58,988 nt of DNA from Aurantiochytrium sp. KH105 (lineage: Eukaryota > Sar > Bigyra > Thraustochytrida > Thraustochytriidae): assembly GCA_003116975.1 (NCBI GenBank), contig BGKB01000287.1:1-58988 (forward strand), in the 5' to 3' direction. The position numbers were made by a program, and so were the translations under genes. The notes below the pieces were generated by a model. The model did not search any database. It was given only the letters and a program-made list of their open reading frames with translations, and was not told where the DNA came from. Of the stretch, positions 35,495 to 43,284 are shown in pieces. How positions within the stretch are numbered: position 1 is the first letter of the stretch; every line of letters starts with the position of its first letter.

Positions 35495-36583
35495 ATGGAA
35501 GAAGCCAAAATGGACGTCCTCGGGGACGTCCAAGAGGGCGTCCTCTGGGACGTCCAAGAGGGCGTCCTCGGGGACGTCCAAGGGGGCGTCCTCGGGGACG
35601 TCCTGGACGTGTATGATGGCTTGCTGCACACTGACGTGCGAGCAAGAGACACAATCGATGAAAAAGATCCATTGCTACGCGAGGTTTACACCAGCGAGTG
35701 CGCACTATTAGTGCAAGTCTTCGAACTACTCGACTACATGAAACGCGACGCAAGCATGGGCACACCGTTCAAACCAATACTTGGTTCAAGTGCAACGCGC
35801 GACGTATCAAGCATGAAAAAAGTTCTCGAAGGGGTGCGAACAGGCGCGATTTCTTCGCCTTCACTCTCCAAAACAACACGTTCAGAAGAGTTCTCCTCGA
35901 CCAAGTTCGAATTGCTTTGGGACGACGCATCGTTTTTTCCTGACTTTTCAAGGCAACTCCTGGCTCTGATCAGGGCCATGAAGATTGGCCTAGTCTACGT
36001 TGACGAGACACAAGAATCATTCTCCAAACATATTCCAGTGAATTGGTCTGAGATTTTCATCGACCAACGTCGCTATTTGGTGAATGGAAGGAAGATCTGT
36101 AGGTCACACTTACACACTTTCATGAAGTTGCCGAGCCAATTGCGCAAAGCGCTACGTGAGCACAGGAAAACGGGGGGCGGCGAACCATTGCAAGTCCTCG
36201 AGTTCCCATTCGTCCCACCTGTTTGGAATATAGAAAGCTTTGAGAAGACTTTCACCATGATGCACACCATATTGTCACTCATGTATGACATCAACACGGG
36301 CATCAGGACCATGCGAGTTTTTGTGATTCGTCAGCGACGACTCTTGTATCCAGATGAATGGCCACTTGTTTTGCAGGAAATGCTCATGTGGTTATCAACA
36401 AGTATAGTGTCACTGGAGACTTTACTCAAAGATCTCCCCGGTGTACATGACATTATGGAGTTCAAGCCATATGGTCACTTTACTTTGAAACAATGTTTGA
36501 AAGTTCTGGTGACACGAGCAACGTTGGCACCAGAAGTCCCAGTGGAAATTCACCAAATTTATGATGAACTCATGCCACGCTAA
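35495..36583 (+). CDS. Family A protein with minisatellite N-terminus
   Basis: 362 aa from ATG 35495 in GACCATGG. The first 35 or so residues are GDVQEGVLWDVQ-type repeats from a GGACGTCC minisatellite and take the place of the 60-90 N-terminal residues of other family A members. Family blocks follow: CALLVQVFELLDYM with FKPIL, VNWSEIFIDQRRY, PFVPPVWNIESFEKTF, and YPDEWPLVLQEMLMWL with LKDLPGVHDI. No zinc tail or signal. The gene remains open to a normal C-terminus, so it is probably expressed. Function unknown. Confidence 0.8.
   Translation: MEEAKMDVLGDVQEGVLWDVQEGVLGDVQGGVLGDVLDVYDGLLHTDVRARDTIDEKDPLLREVYTSECALLVQVFELLDYMKRDASMGTPFKPILGSSATRDVSSMKKVLEGVRTGAISSPSLSKTTRSEEFSSTKFELLWDDASFFPDFSRQLLALIRAMKIGLVYVDETQESFSKHIPVNWSEIFIDQRRYLVNGRKICRSHLHTFMKLPSQLRKALREHRKTGGGEPLQVLEFPFVPPVWNIESFEKTFTMMHTILSLMYDINTGIRTMRVFVIRQRRLLYPDEWPLVLQEMLMWLSTSIVSLETLLKDLPGVHDIMEFKPYGHFTLKQCLKVLVTRATLAPEVPVEIHQIYDELMPR
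35505..35615. repeat. Coding GGACGTCC minisatellite, start of a family A gene
   Basis: Units such as GGGGACGTCCAAGAGGGCGT (15-18 bp) in frame right after the start codon. The array makes the N-terminus of the protein at 35495-36583. Confidence 0.88.
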
Positions 36584-36691
36584 TTTCACAATTAAGTCAC
36601 AAAACAAGAGTTGCGTTTTTTTTTAAATTGTGACACTCTCGTTGCATTGCGAACCACCAGCAGATGCATAACGCTAACTCGATTCAACACA
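36584..36691 (+). promoter_or_regulatory. Promoter motif pair upstream of 36692
   Basis: AAGTCACAAAAC (about 36594) and AATTGTGACACTC (about 36628) form an inverted pair between two family A genes on the same strand, followed by a leader ending AACACA before ATG. Confidence 0.45.
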
Positions 36692-37894
36692 ATGGCGAGT
36701 CTCACCAGGGGTGCAATTGCCCCTTTTCCCGGTGCTATTGCAATGGCGGGCATACTATGCAACGTGATCGAACTCTATTTGCAAGTGCTTCGAGTCAGCA
36801 AGGAGACTCGGTTCGGAGAAGAAGAGGATTTCAACGTGGACGAGAACTCCCACGCGGAGATGCTCGAAGCAGCAGTATTGCAACCTTTTGCATTTCTAAA
36901 GTGGCTTTCCCAAGGTGCAGGAGTCAGTGCAATCATACAGGCAGTCTTGCTGAGCGTATGCGAGGTGTACATTGACGAAATTGTTTTTTTACTCCAATGC
37001 GCAGAAGCCCTCGCCTTTTCGAATCACGACCAGTACATGCTACGCGAATTTAAAACTCGAATTGACCTGCAGCGCGCCTCTACATTGCAGGAAACAGTTT
37101 CCCTTCTCGCATCGTACATTGAACTAACATCACTTGATGGCGTTCACAAACTATTCAATGCACTGGAAGCAAAGTACGATGTGATGACTTTTCCACAGTC
37201 AGTCCATGAGAGTGAAATTTTCAGCCATCTGAATCAAAAACTCAAGCTGCTCTTTGTGAGAGCGTCGCAAGGCATGCTTTTCAACCGCCACTTCAGGTTC
37301 CAATACAAATGGACCGAAAATTATATGCAGGAGAGACGCATGTTCTACAACACAGTGATGACTGTGTACAACATGACAGAAAAAGTGGCGTTGAATCCCG
37401 TCATGCAAACCATTCACAAGTACAGACTTTTTGCACACATCTCCACAATCGCACTCAGACCTATGATTTACCCGCTCGACGAACCCGACTGGGAACGAAA
37501 CTGGAAGGAGACGATGCAACAATTCGTCAGCGTCAGTCGACTCTTCTCTTCCAAAAATATTCGTTTGTGGGAAAAGAACATCTCAATGGAAGCAACTGGG
37601 TTTTCCCCATGCACAAATGCTGACTGGCCCATTGTCGTCATTGCTTTGTACGAATGGTTTGCTGACGCAGTCAATTCCTTTCAACTTTTCATGGAGAAAA
37701 ATGCACTTGACGTTGATTTATTCTTTGCGTCCGCGAACGCTGATGAGGAGCCCTCTGATGTCTTGCTGCAATACACGGAACTGTTTGGTGCCTATAACTC
37801 ACTCCAAGACACGGATAAGAAGGATTTTATTCACAGAGCGCAAGTGAATGGAAAGAAAGCCCATGCGTGGCTAAGAGAAAAAGCAACTAACTAA
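36692..37894 (+). CDS. Family A protein
   Basis: 400 aa from ATG 36692 (MASLTRGAIAPFPGA, with G at +4); the frame upstream includes the promoter motif and is rejected. Family blocks: VCEVYIDEIVFLLQCAEALAF, KWTENYMQERRMFY, YPLDEPDWERNWKETM and NADWPIVVIALYEWF. It is the direct downstream neighbour of 35495-36583 but not especially close to it. The N-terminus has a short hydrophobic stretch (GAIAMAGILCNVIELYL) that is probably not a signal. No zinc tail. Function unknown. Confidence 0.8.
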   Translation: MASLTRGAIAPFPGAIAMAGILCNVIELYLQVLRVSKETRFGEEEDFNVDENSHAEMLEAAVLQPFAFLKWLSQGAGVSAIIQAVLLSVCEVYIDEIVFLLQCAEALAFSNHDQYMLREFKTRIDLQRASTLQETVSLLASYIELTSLDGVHKLFNALEAKYDVMTFPQSVHESEIFSHLNQKLKLLFVRASQGMLFNRHFRFQYKWTENYMQERRMFYNTVMTVYNMTEKVALNPVMQTIHKYRLFAHISTIALRPMIYPLDEPDWERNWKETMQQFVSVSRLFSSKNIRLWEKNISMEATGFSPCTNADWPIVVIALYEWFADAVNSFQLFMEKNALDVDLFFASANADEEPSDVLLQYTELFGAYNSLQDTDKKDFIHRAQVNGKKAHAWLREKATN

Positions 37895-38003
37895 AATACA
37901 TATCACTTACTTCTTTTCGTCAACTTTGTTTTGTCACAGCAATCAATAATCAATTGGCGTGACTTGTATTGATTGGAAAAATAAAGCAGAAACGTTATGC
38001 AAT

Positions 38004-38516
38004 TTATTCTCTATTCTTATCGTAAATGTCTTTCATGGTTTTTTCCACGTTGCTCTGAATGAGATCCATCACTGTCTCTGAAGACTTGCAGAGCTCAGGA
38101 AAACGCTGCAGAATTGGCATTCCATCGTCAGAACCAAGCAACGTTTTCAGATGAGCATTGTATGCTTCATTGTATTTCATACAAATGGAGACGAGAATGG
38201 GATCCAAGACGCCAACGTCCTGCGGAAAATCACCCACCACATGGCCCAAAAGAATGTTGATGGTTGCAGCAAGTGCATGGTTGGTCCGAATGTGGTGTGC
38301 ATCGAATTTCTTCTTGGAAAAGTTTGAAGGCACTTTGAAAACAACTGGCCCTCCTTCGACAGACTTGACCCATGCAACGCGCTTTTCCTTCAAAGGAAGC
38401 AACGTGGGGAGATCAACGTCGGGCGAAACACACGCAAACATAGCGAGAACGACAACCAGCTGTCTATCGCTCTCAGCACTTACGGCAACGCTCCCCAGTG
38501 CAGAGATGGTCGCCAT
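38004..38516 (-). CDS. Family C (DPILR) protein
   Basis: 170 aa from the ATG at 38516 (MATISALGSVAVS, good context); an upstream in-frame ATG at 38561 is possible. Core: ALAATINILLGHVVGDFPQDVGVLDPILVSICMKYNEAY, which matches DPILRK in the other members. The N-terminal half has PTLLPLKEKRVAWVKS. It ends in a charged helix (EKTMKDIYDKNRE). It is divergent from the family C gene at 38794, which is closer to 3997-4488 than to this one. No known domain. Confidence 0.76.
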   Translation of the reverse strand: MATISALGSVAVSAESDRQLVVVLAMFACVSPDVDLPTLLPLKEKRVAWVKSVEGGPVVFKVPSNFSKKKFDAHHIRTNHALAATINILLGHVVGDFPQDVGVLDPILVSICMKYNEAYNAHLKTLLGSDDGMPILQRFPELCKSSETVMDLIQSNVEKTMKDIYDKNRE

Positions 38517-38561
38517 TTTTGATTTTCTTTGCTCGATGAAGTTTGTGATTTGCATGTGCAT

Positions 38562-38793
38562 TGGACTTGCCCATGGATAACTTTGTCACCATTTTGTGAT
38601 TGTCTCTGCGAAATGTTTTTGTCACACACGATAATTAATTTTTTGTGACATATTCGTCATGAAATGTGACCTATCACAAGAGCAATGGATATTGTGACAG
38701 TTTTCTTCGAAACGCAAATCGGCAGATCAGCAAATCCAAAACAGAAGAAACCGAGCAAGTGAAGTGAAAAAGCATTGGAAAAAAGCAGAAAAA
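38562..38793. promoter_or_regulatory. Divergent promoter with several TGTCACA motifs
   Basis: TTTGTCACC, TTTGTCACACACG, TTTTGTGACATATTC, AAATGTGACC, CTATCACAAG and ATTGTGACAG lie between 38582 and 38700. At least five copies in 120 bp make this one of the densest single-copy modules, between two family C genes. Confidence 0.5.
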
Positions 38794-39324
38794 ATGGACT
38801 CCATGCTTACACCATACGACCACCTTCTCATCGAGTTTGCGCAAGTGCAGCCGGATATCGACATCTCATCGCATTTCAATACAACTGAAGAGAGAAACCA
38901 GTGGATTCACAGGATGATCGATGGCAGCCTGTCGACGATTCAACTGATCGGCAAGAACGAAAACGAACGCGTGGAAATCAACGCGGAATCGCCTGCCAGA
39001 GCAGTTGGACACACAGTTCTGCAAATGCTCTTGAGTGAAAGCATGCCACTCAAGGAAGATATTGGAGTGCAAGATCCAATCCTACGCAGCATCGCTGCAT
39101 TCTGGTACAATGCGCTGCTCAATCGCGCAGTTCTGCACCTTGACTCTTTCAATGGCGACAAGTCCCAGGTGCTGTCGTTTTTTAAAGCGAACGTGAAAGA
39201 CGCGAGCAAGGAGGCTTTTCCAAAGTACATTGGCAACAAAGTCAACGAGAGTCTCTTCGCGTTTTACGCAATGGTCCAGAGAGACCCCGAATGGAGCCAA
39301 CCAATCCTGTTTCCAATTTGCTAA
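38794..39324 (+). CDS. Family C (DPILR) protein
   Basis: 176 aa from ATG 38794 (MDSMLTPYDHLLIEF); the frame upstream begins at GTG. It is the nearest paralog of 3997-4488: both share (V/L)xxDIDxSSxF, WIHxMID, KNENER and the core GHTxxQMLL with DPILRxIAxxWYxALLxRA. No known domain. It is slightly longer, with RDPEWSQPILFPIC at the C-terminus. Function unknown. Confidence 0.78.
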   Translation: MDSMLTPYDHLLIEFAQVQPDIDISSHFNTTEERNQWIHRMIDGSLSTIQLIGKNENERVEINAESPARAVGHTVLQMLLSESMPLKEDIGVQDPILRSIAAFWYNALLNRAVLHLDSFNGDKSQVLSFFKANVKDASKEAFPKYIGNKVNESLFAFYAMVQRDPEWSQPILFPIC

Positions 39325-39570
39325 AAATATTTTAAAATAAATAAGCAATGGTTCAAATTTCAACGAACATTTTACTTGACACTCTCTCTCTATTTGACAA
39401 AAAAAAAGCCCATCCCATCCAATTTCACAAGAATTGCTATGTCACAATAGTTGTCCATTTTTATTTTTTGTGACATAAATAGGATTCTGATGATTTTTTT
39501 CCTGTGACACATTCGGTCATCCACAAGAGAAAGCTTGAATGCAAAACTCGAATACGACGTCGAAGCAACC
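39325..39570 (+). promoter_or_regulatory. Promoter region of 39571-40068
   Basis: 246 bp without a gene. ATGTCACAATAG (about 39439), TTTGTGACATAAAT (about 39468) and CTGTGACACATTC (about 39502) precede the A/C-rich leader. Confidence 0.45.
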
Positions 39571-40068
39571 ATGCAAACAAGAAGCAGCAACAAAGTGCCA
39601 TACACTTACGATGCGAGTAGAGAGAGCTACTATCTGGAAGGCGAGCGCCCGGACGAATGCGTCTACGACAAGGACGACATGGCTGATTTGCGCACAGTTT
39701 CGATGGAGTTGAAACGAGATTATCTACTCAATTGTATGGAGTATGTGTTTATGACTGAGAACGATTTTGAACCATGGACAACAGAAGAAATCGAGCAAGT
39801 GAAGAATACTTCTATTGATCAGATTGCAGAGTGTCTTCGCTCGCTGACCGTGTCGAACTTTAGGCGTCAAAAGTTCAACATGGGTCCTGCAATTGACAAG
39901 CTCATGCATTTCGTGAAGATGCTGACTAAACCCAATCAATCTACCAGAGACGCTGGCTGCGTCGTATGCCATTATCTCACGCGCTATCTTCTGCTGATGC
40001 ATGATGAAGCACCAAGCAATCGCAACAAATGTGCGGCAACTCTTGTCCGATTTGCCAAAGAATATTAA
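39571..40068 (+). CDS. Family E (MEQK) protein, divergent member
   Basis: 165 aa from ATG 39571 (MQTRSSNKVPYTYDA); the frame upstream starts at TTG. It shares the family layout: YDASRESYYLEGERPDE, RTVSMELKRDYLLNCMEYVFM (where others have REx-MEQKMKDLExNMGFMF), AECLRSLTVSNF, KLMHFVKMLTKP and a C-terminal CHYLTRYLLLMHDEAPSNRNKCAATLVRFAKEY. It is the only copy on the plus strand. No known domain; acidic N-terminus, basic helical C-terminus. Function unknown. Confidence 0.75.
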   Translation: MQTRSSNKVPYTYDASRESYYLEGERPDECVYDKDDMADLRTVSMELKRDYLLNCMEYVFMTENDFEPWTTEEIEQVKNTSIDQIAECLRSLTVSNFRRQKFNMGPAIDKLMHFVKMLTKPNQSTRDAGCVVCHYLTRYLLLMHDEAPSNRNKCAATLVRFAKEY

Positions 40069-40244
40069 TTAAATAAAAATTAAATAGAATTTCATTTTTT
40101 TCTGCATTCTTTTTTGGTCACTATGGGTCCAAAAAAAATAGCGTCAGATTTGAAGTTCGTGTGACAAAATTGTGACATCGTAATCAACTGAAGAAGAATT
40201 GTAAATGCACGACAGACATTTTTTTTGAATCATGAAAAACATTA

Positions 40245-40721
40245 TTAGTTATTCTCGTCTTTAGCGTATTTAAGAATAGCTTCTGCACATCGCATTTGGT
40301 GAGAGCCTGCATCCGGATGTTGCACAAGAAGATATTTCGCCAAGTACCTGCACATGGGAATGCCACTGTCTCTCGACTCATCACAGGGTTCAGTGTACAT
40401 CCTCACGAACAGCATGACTTCGTTCAAGAGGTCATCCCCAAAGTCTTCCTGCGTGAAGTCAGAGACAGCAAGAAGACGGATGGGCTCAGCCAATGCGATG
40501 GAGGGCATTGCCTTCAGCTTCTGCATGCTCTCCTCGTCCCAACTATCCTCGTTGTCATTGAGGAACATGAAACCCATGTTCTGCTCGAGGTCCTTCATCT
40601 TTTGCTCCATTGTACGTTCACGCCAATAAGACACAGAGTCCTGGTTGTCTTCCTGTTCATCCGCGTCCTTGTAGTAGATCTCCTTGTCAGCATCATACGC
40701 AGGCACCGACATCACGGTCAT
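40245..40721 (-). CDS. Family E (MEQK) protein
   Basis: 158 aa from ATG 40721 (MTVMSVPAYDADKEIYY). Family marks: WRERTMEQKMKDLEQNMGFMF, WDEESMQKLKAM, EPIRLLAVSDF, LLNEVMLFVRMYTEP, SRDSGIPMCRYLAKYLLVQHPDA and CAEAILKYAKDE. It is closest to 41586-42047. The 5' leader is an array of the pentamer CCAAG (CTTGG on plus, 40733-40795), ending ATTCAAGACA before ATG. No known domain. Confidence 0.8.
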   Translation of the reverse strand: MTVMSVPAYDADKEIYYKDADEQEDNQDSVSYWRERTMEQKMKDLEQNMGFMFLNDNEDSWDEESMQKLKAMPSIALAEPIRLLAVSDFTQEDFGDDLLNEVMLFVRMYTEPCDESRDSGIPMCRYLAKYLLVQHPDAGSHQMRCAEAILKYAKDENN

Positions 40722-40732
40722 TGTCTTGAATT

Positions 40733-40795
40733 TGGCTTGGCTTGGCTTGGCTTGGCTTGGCTTGGCTTGGCTTGGCTTGGCTTGGCTTAGTTGCT
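40733..40795. repeat. CTTGG pentamer microsatellite in a 5' leader
   Basis: About twelve copies of CTTGG on the plus strand, read as CCAAG in the leader of the minus-strand gene at 40245-40721. Similar CCAAG, CAAAG and GAAGG pentamer tracts stand directly before other start codons in the window. Confidence 0.9.
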
Positions 40796-40992
40796 GTTTT
40801 GCTAGCAGCTGGTTTGCAGTCTCGTCAAATTCCTGTCACCAGTTTCACAATTTGTTGCAAAAACCATGTCACAATATTTGTGTTCACCAGTTTTTGATCT
40901 GTGTCACGATTTGTCACATTTTTTTGTAAAAGCTGTGACGTCCACCAGTTTTTGTTGTGACATTATCAAGACAAGAAAATGCGTCTGTTTTT
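40796..40992 (-). promoter_or_regulatory. Promoter region with repeated TGTCACA/CACCAG units
   Basis: CCTGTCACCAGTTTCACAATT, CATGTCACAATATTTGTGTT, GTGTCACGATTTGTCACATTT, CTGTGACGTCCACC and TTGTGACATT lie between about 40837 and 40972, with CACCAGTTTTTG recurring three times. It lies upstream of the family E gene at 40245. Confidence 0.5.
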
Positions 40993-41448
40993 TTATGATT
41001 TAGGATTGATTATGGCTTGTGCGCAACGAAGTTGGTTATTCTCTGCATTTGGATGTTGCACAAGAAGATATTTAGCCAATGTATGACACATTGGAATGTC
41101 TCTTTCTCTCGATCGATACCATGGCATTGCACAAACATTAACGAATTCCAAGATTTTGTTCAATAATGGTCCACAAACATCATCATGACGAAAATCGGAT
41201 TCGGCGTATGCTCTAATGCATTCAGCCAACTGATTCGGATCAAGTTGACTTACTTTTATGAGCTCATCAGTTGTCCATTCGTACTCGTACTCACCAACAA
41301 ACATGAAGCCCATGTTTTTCTCTAGATCTTTCATCTTTTGTTCCATTGATCGACCACGCCACGCAGAGACAGATTTCGAGTCTCCATACGTCTCTTCCTC
41401 ATTCTCAAAGAGATAGTACTTCTCTTCTTGTGCATTATATTCTGACAT
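40993..41448 (-). CDS. Family E (MEQK) protein
   Basis: 151 aa from ATG 41448 (MSEYNAQEEKYYLF). Family marks: WRGRSMEQKMKDLEKNMGFMF, WTTDELIKVSQLD, AECIRAYAESDF, LLNKILEFVNVCAMP, SRERDIPMCHTLAKYLLVQHPNA and CAQAIINPKS. Compared with its neighbours it ends a few residues earlier, replacing the usual KYAxE end with NPKS. The leader has GCAAAGCAATACCGC. Tandem with two other copies on the same strand. Function unknown. Confidence 0.8.
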   Translation of the reverse strand: MSEYNAQEEKYYLFENEEETYGDSKSVSAWRGRSMEQKMKDLEKNMGFMFVGEYEYEWTTDELIKVSQLDPNQLAECIRAYAESDFRHDDVCGPLLNKILEFVNVCAMPWYRSRERDIPMCHTLAKYLLVQHPNAENNQLRCAQAIINPKS

Positions 41449-41585
41449 TTTATTAGGCTAAAGCGGTATTGCTTTGCCAATGGTGATCTCTTGTCGAAAC
41501 GTGGTCCATGTGGTCACCATATCGTGACGTGCTGTTTATCTACGCGGATGAAGTGACTACTTTTCTACATTGTTATGCAAATTCT

Positions 41586-42047
41586 TCATTGTTCGTTGGC
41601 ATACTTCAAGATGGCTTTTGCGCATAGAAGTCGATTTGTTTTTGCATCCGGATGCTGTTCGAGTAAGTATTTCGCCAGATGTTGACACATTGGAAATCCA
41701 TGCTCTCTCGTTTCTTCAATAGGTCTCGTGCGCAGATCGACGAACGTCATAAGCTTGTTCACTAATGGATGCCCAAAGTCTTTTTGCGCAAAGTCTGACT
41801 CAACAAGAAGGCGGATTGGTTCAACCAATGCCAGCGCACTTTCGATGGCCTTCAACTCAGTGATTTCGCTTTCATCCCAATCATCCTGATCTATAAAAAT
41901 TATGGCCATGTTCAGCTCGAGATCCTGCATCTTCTGCTCCATTGTACGTTCACGCCACGTAGACACAAGATCCGGCTCCTCCTCTTCCACTTCATCGTAG
42001 TACTTTTCTTGTTCAGCATCATACGCAGGCATTGCCATACCTGTCAT
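41586..42047 (-). CDS. Family E (MEQK) protein
   Basis: 153 aa from ATG 42047 (MTGMAMPAYDAEQEKYY). Family marks: TWRERTMEQKMQDLELNMAIIF, WDESEITELKAI, EPIRLLVESDFAQKDFG, LVNKLMTFVDLRTRP, TREHGFPMCQHLAKYLLEQHPDA and CAKAILKYANEQ. The leader ends CAGTACAAGACA before ATG, like that of 40245. Together with 40245 and 40993 it forms a head-to-tail trio. No known domain. Confidence 0.8.
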   Translation of the reverse strand: MTGMAMPAYDAEQEKYYDEVEEEEPDLVSTWRERTMEQKMQDLELNMAIIFIDQDDWDESEITELKAIESALALVEPIRLLVESDFAQKDFGHPLVNKLMTFVDLRTRPIEETREHGFPMCQHLAKYLLEQHPDAKTNRLLCAKAILKYANEQ

Positions 42048-42293
42048 TGTCTTGTACTGTCGAACTCGATTGGTTTCTGTTCTGCTGATTCTAGCTCGAC
42101 CAGAGCACCGTGAAATTTTATTTTAGTCACAAGATTGGTCACATGCATAAACGTACGTCCGTCCGTCCGTCCGTCCGTCCATCCGTACGTTCAAGGGGAC
42201 GTTCAAGGGGACGCCCCTGGGACGTTCAAGGGGGCGTCCAAGGGGACGTCCACAGTGACCTTAAAGAAGACGTTCAAAGAAAAAAAAATAAAC
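42048..42293. other. Intergenic region: promoter motifs and GGACGTCC-type minisatellite
   Basis: 246 bp without a supported gene. AGTCACAAGATTGGTCACATG (about 42125) lies upstream of the family E gene. A CGTC microsatellite (CCGTCCGTCCGTCCGTCC, 42160-42185) and a short GGACGTCC/GGACGTTC array (42196-42250) follow. Small plus-strand frames across the array are artefacts. Confidence 0.7.
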
Positions 42294-43001
42294 TTAGAGC
42301 AACTTGGCTTCAGCTGTTATGTGTTTTAGTATGGGTAGCGCCATGTGATTGTTCTTGTAATGTTTGACGAACTTCGAAAGAAAGATCGGTTTCTCGCAAC
42401 AGTCGAGTACGTGGCGAAGAAGAGATATTTCGAAAATGGTTGCTGTGGCGAAATCGCCTGCAGAGATTGCTCTCGTTATGTTGTGCAGAGCTTGCTGAGG
42501 GTCGTTCAAGATTCTCTCAGTGGTCCCGTAAAGACGCACCTGGTCGCCGAAACCTGTGATGCGTTTCGGAAAACCGAAATAGATGCTCTCCTTTCCAACA
42601 AACTCATCCTTGATGACTTCGGCTGCATCCCACGCTTCTTCGTCGGAACAAATAAAGAATAGGATGTGGCATTTTGTCGAAGGAGACAAATAATTCATTC
42701 CCATTTGAATGAAAAAATTGTTCAACATCACTTTGGAATCACAGTGATCCTTGCAAAGAGAAAGAATCTGGTGGATCTCTTGCTTCGTGAGACTATCACA
42801 AAGACTTTGATCCACGAACTTTCTCTGTGTCCCCATGTGCAGAAGGATACAAACAACTAGGGCTCGAGTCGTTGCCGTTGTTGCTCCCGGTAAATCCACA
42901 TGTTTGCGCACCAGTTCCCATGCCGGACTCTCAATTGGAGAGACAGGCTTCTCCTTGCACTTATACCAAAGCTGCTTCATGTTGTCTGCATTGACTTCCA
43001 T
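42294..43001 (-). CDS. Family B protein, BTB core reduced
   Basis: 235 aa from ATG 43001 (MEVNADNMKQLWYKC); longer frames run into the tandem promoter repeat and are rejected. Family marks: ALVVCILLHMGTQRKFV, LCDSLTKQEIHQILSLCKDH, STKCHILFFICSDEEAWDAAEVIKDEFVGK and the C-terminal FEISLLRHVLDCCEK with LPILKH. The stretch that makes the BTB-like core in 27316 and 43285 (about 70-90 aa) is shortened to about 50, so the domain is probably not functional as BTB. Function unknown. Confidence 0.75.
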   Translation of the reverse strand: MEVNADNMKQLWYKCKEKPVSPIESPAWELVRKHVDLPGATTATTRALVVCILLHMGTQRKFVDQSLCDSLTKQEIHQILSLCKDHCDSKVMLNNFFIQMGMNYLSPSTKCHILFFICSDEEAWDAAEVIKDEFVGKESIYFGFPKRITGFGDQVRLYGTTERILNDPQQALHNITRAISAGDFATATIFEISLLRHVLDCCEKPIFLSKFVKHYKNNHMALPILKHITAEAKLL

Positions 43002-43059
43002 CTTGTTAGACTCATTCAGGTTTTGCTCATCGAAGCGTCCAAGCCCGAGCAGCAACAGC

Positions 43060-43215
43060 CGGATGGTGTCACAATTTAAAATAAATAAACATGTCACCGC
43101 AAATAGGCATTTGTCACAATTTAAAATAAATAAACAAATAGGCATTTGTCACAATTTAAAATAAATAAACAAATAGGCATTTGTCACAATTAAACAAATG
43201 GTGAATTCTTGTGAC
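43060..43215. repeat. 35-bp tandem repeat of a promoter unit (TTGTCACAATTT)
   Basis: Three to four copies of a 35-bp unit (core GTCACAATTTAAAATAAATA, then AACAAATAGGCATTT) lie directly upstream of 42294-43001. Each copy carries one TTGTCACAA. The motif unit has been amplified in a promoter position. Confidence 0.85.
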
Positions 43216-43284
43216 CAAACAAAAAACGAGCAACGAAAAAGTTGATTGAAAGAATGCGCGAAAGAATGATCTATCAGTTATATC

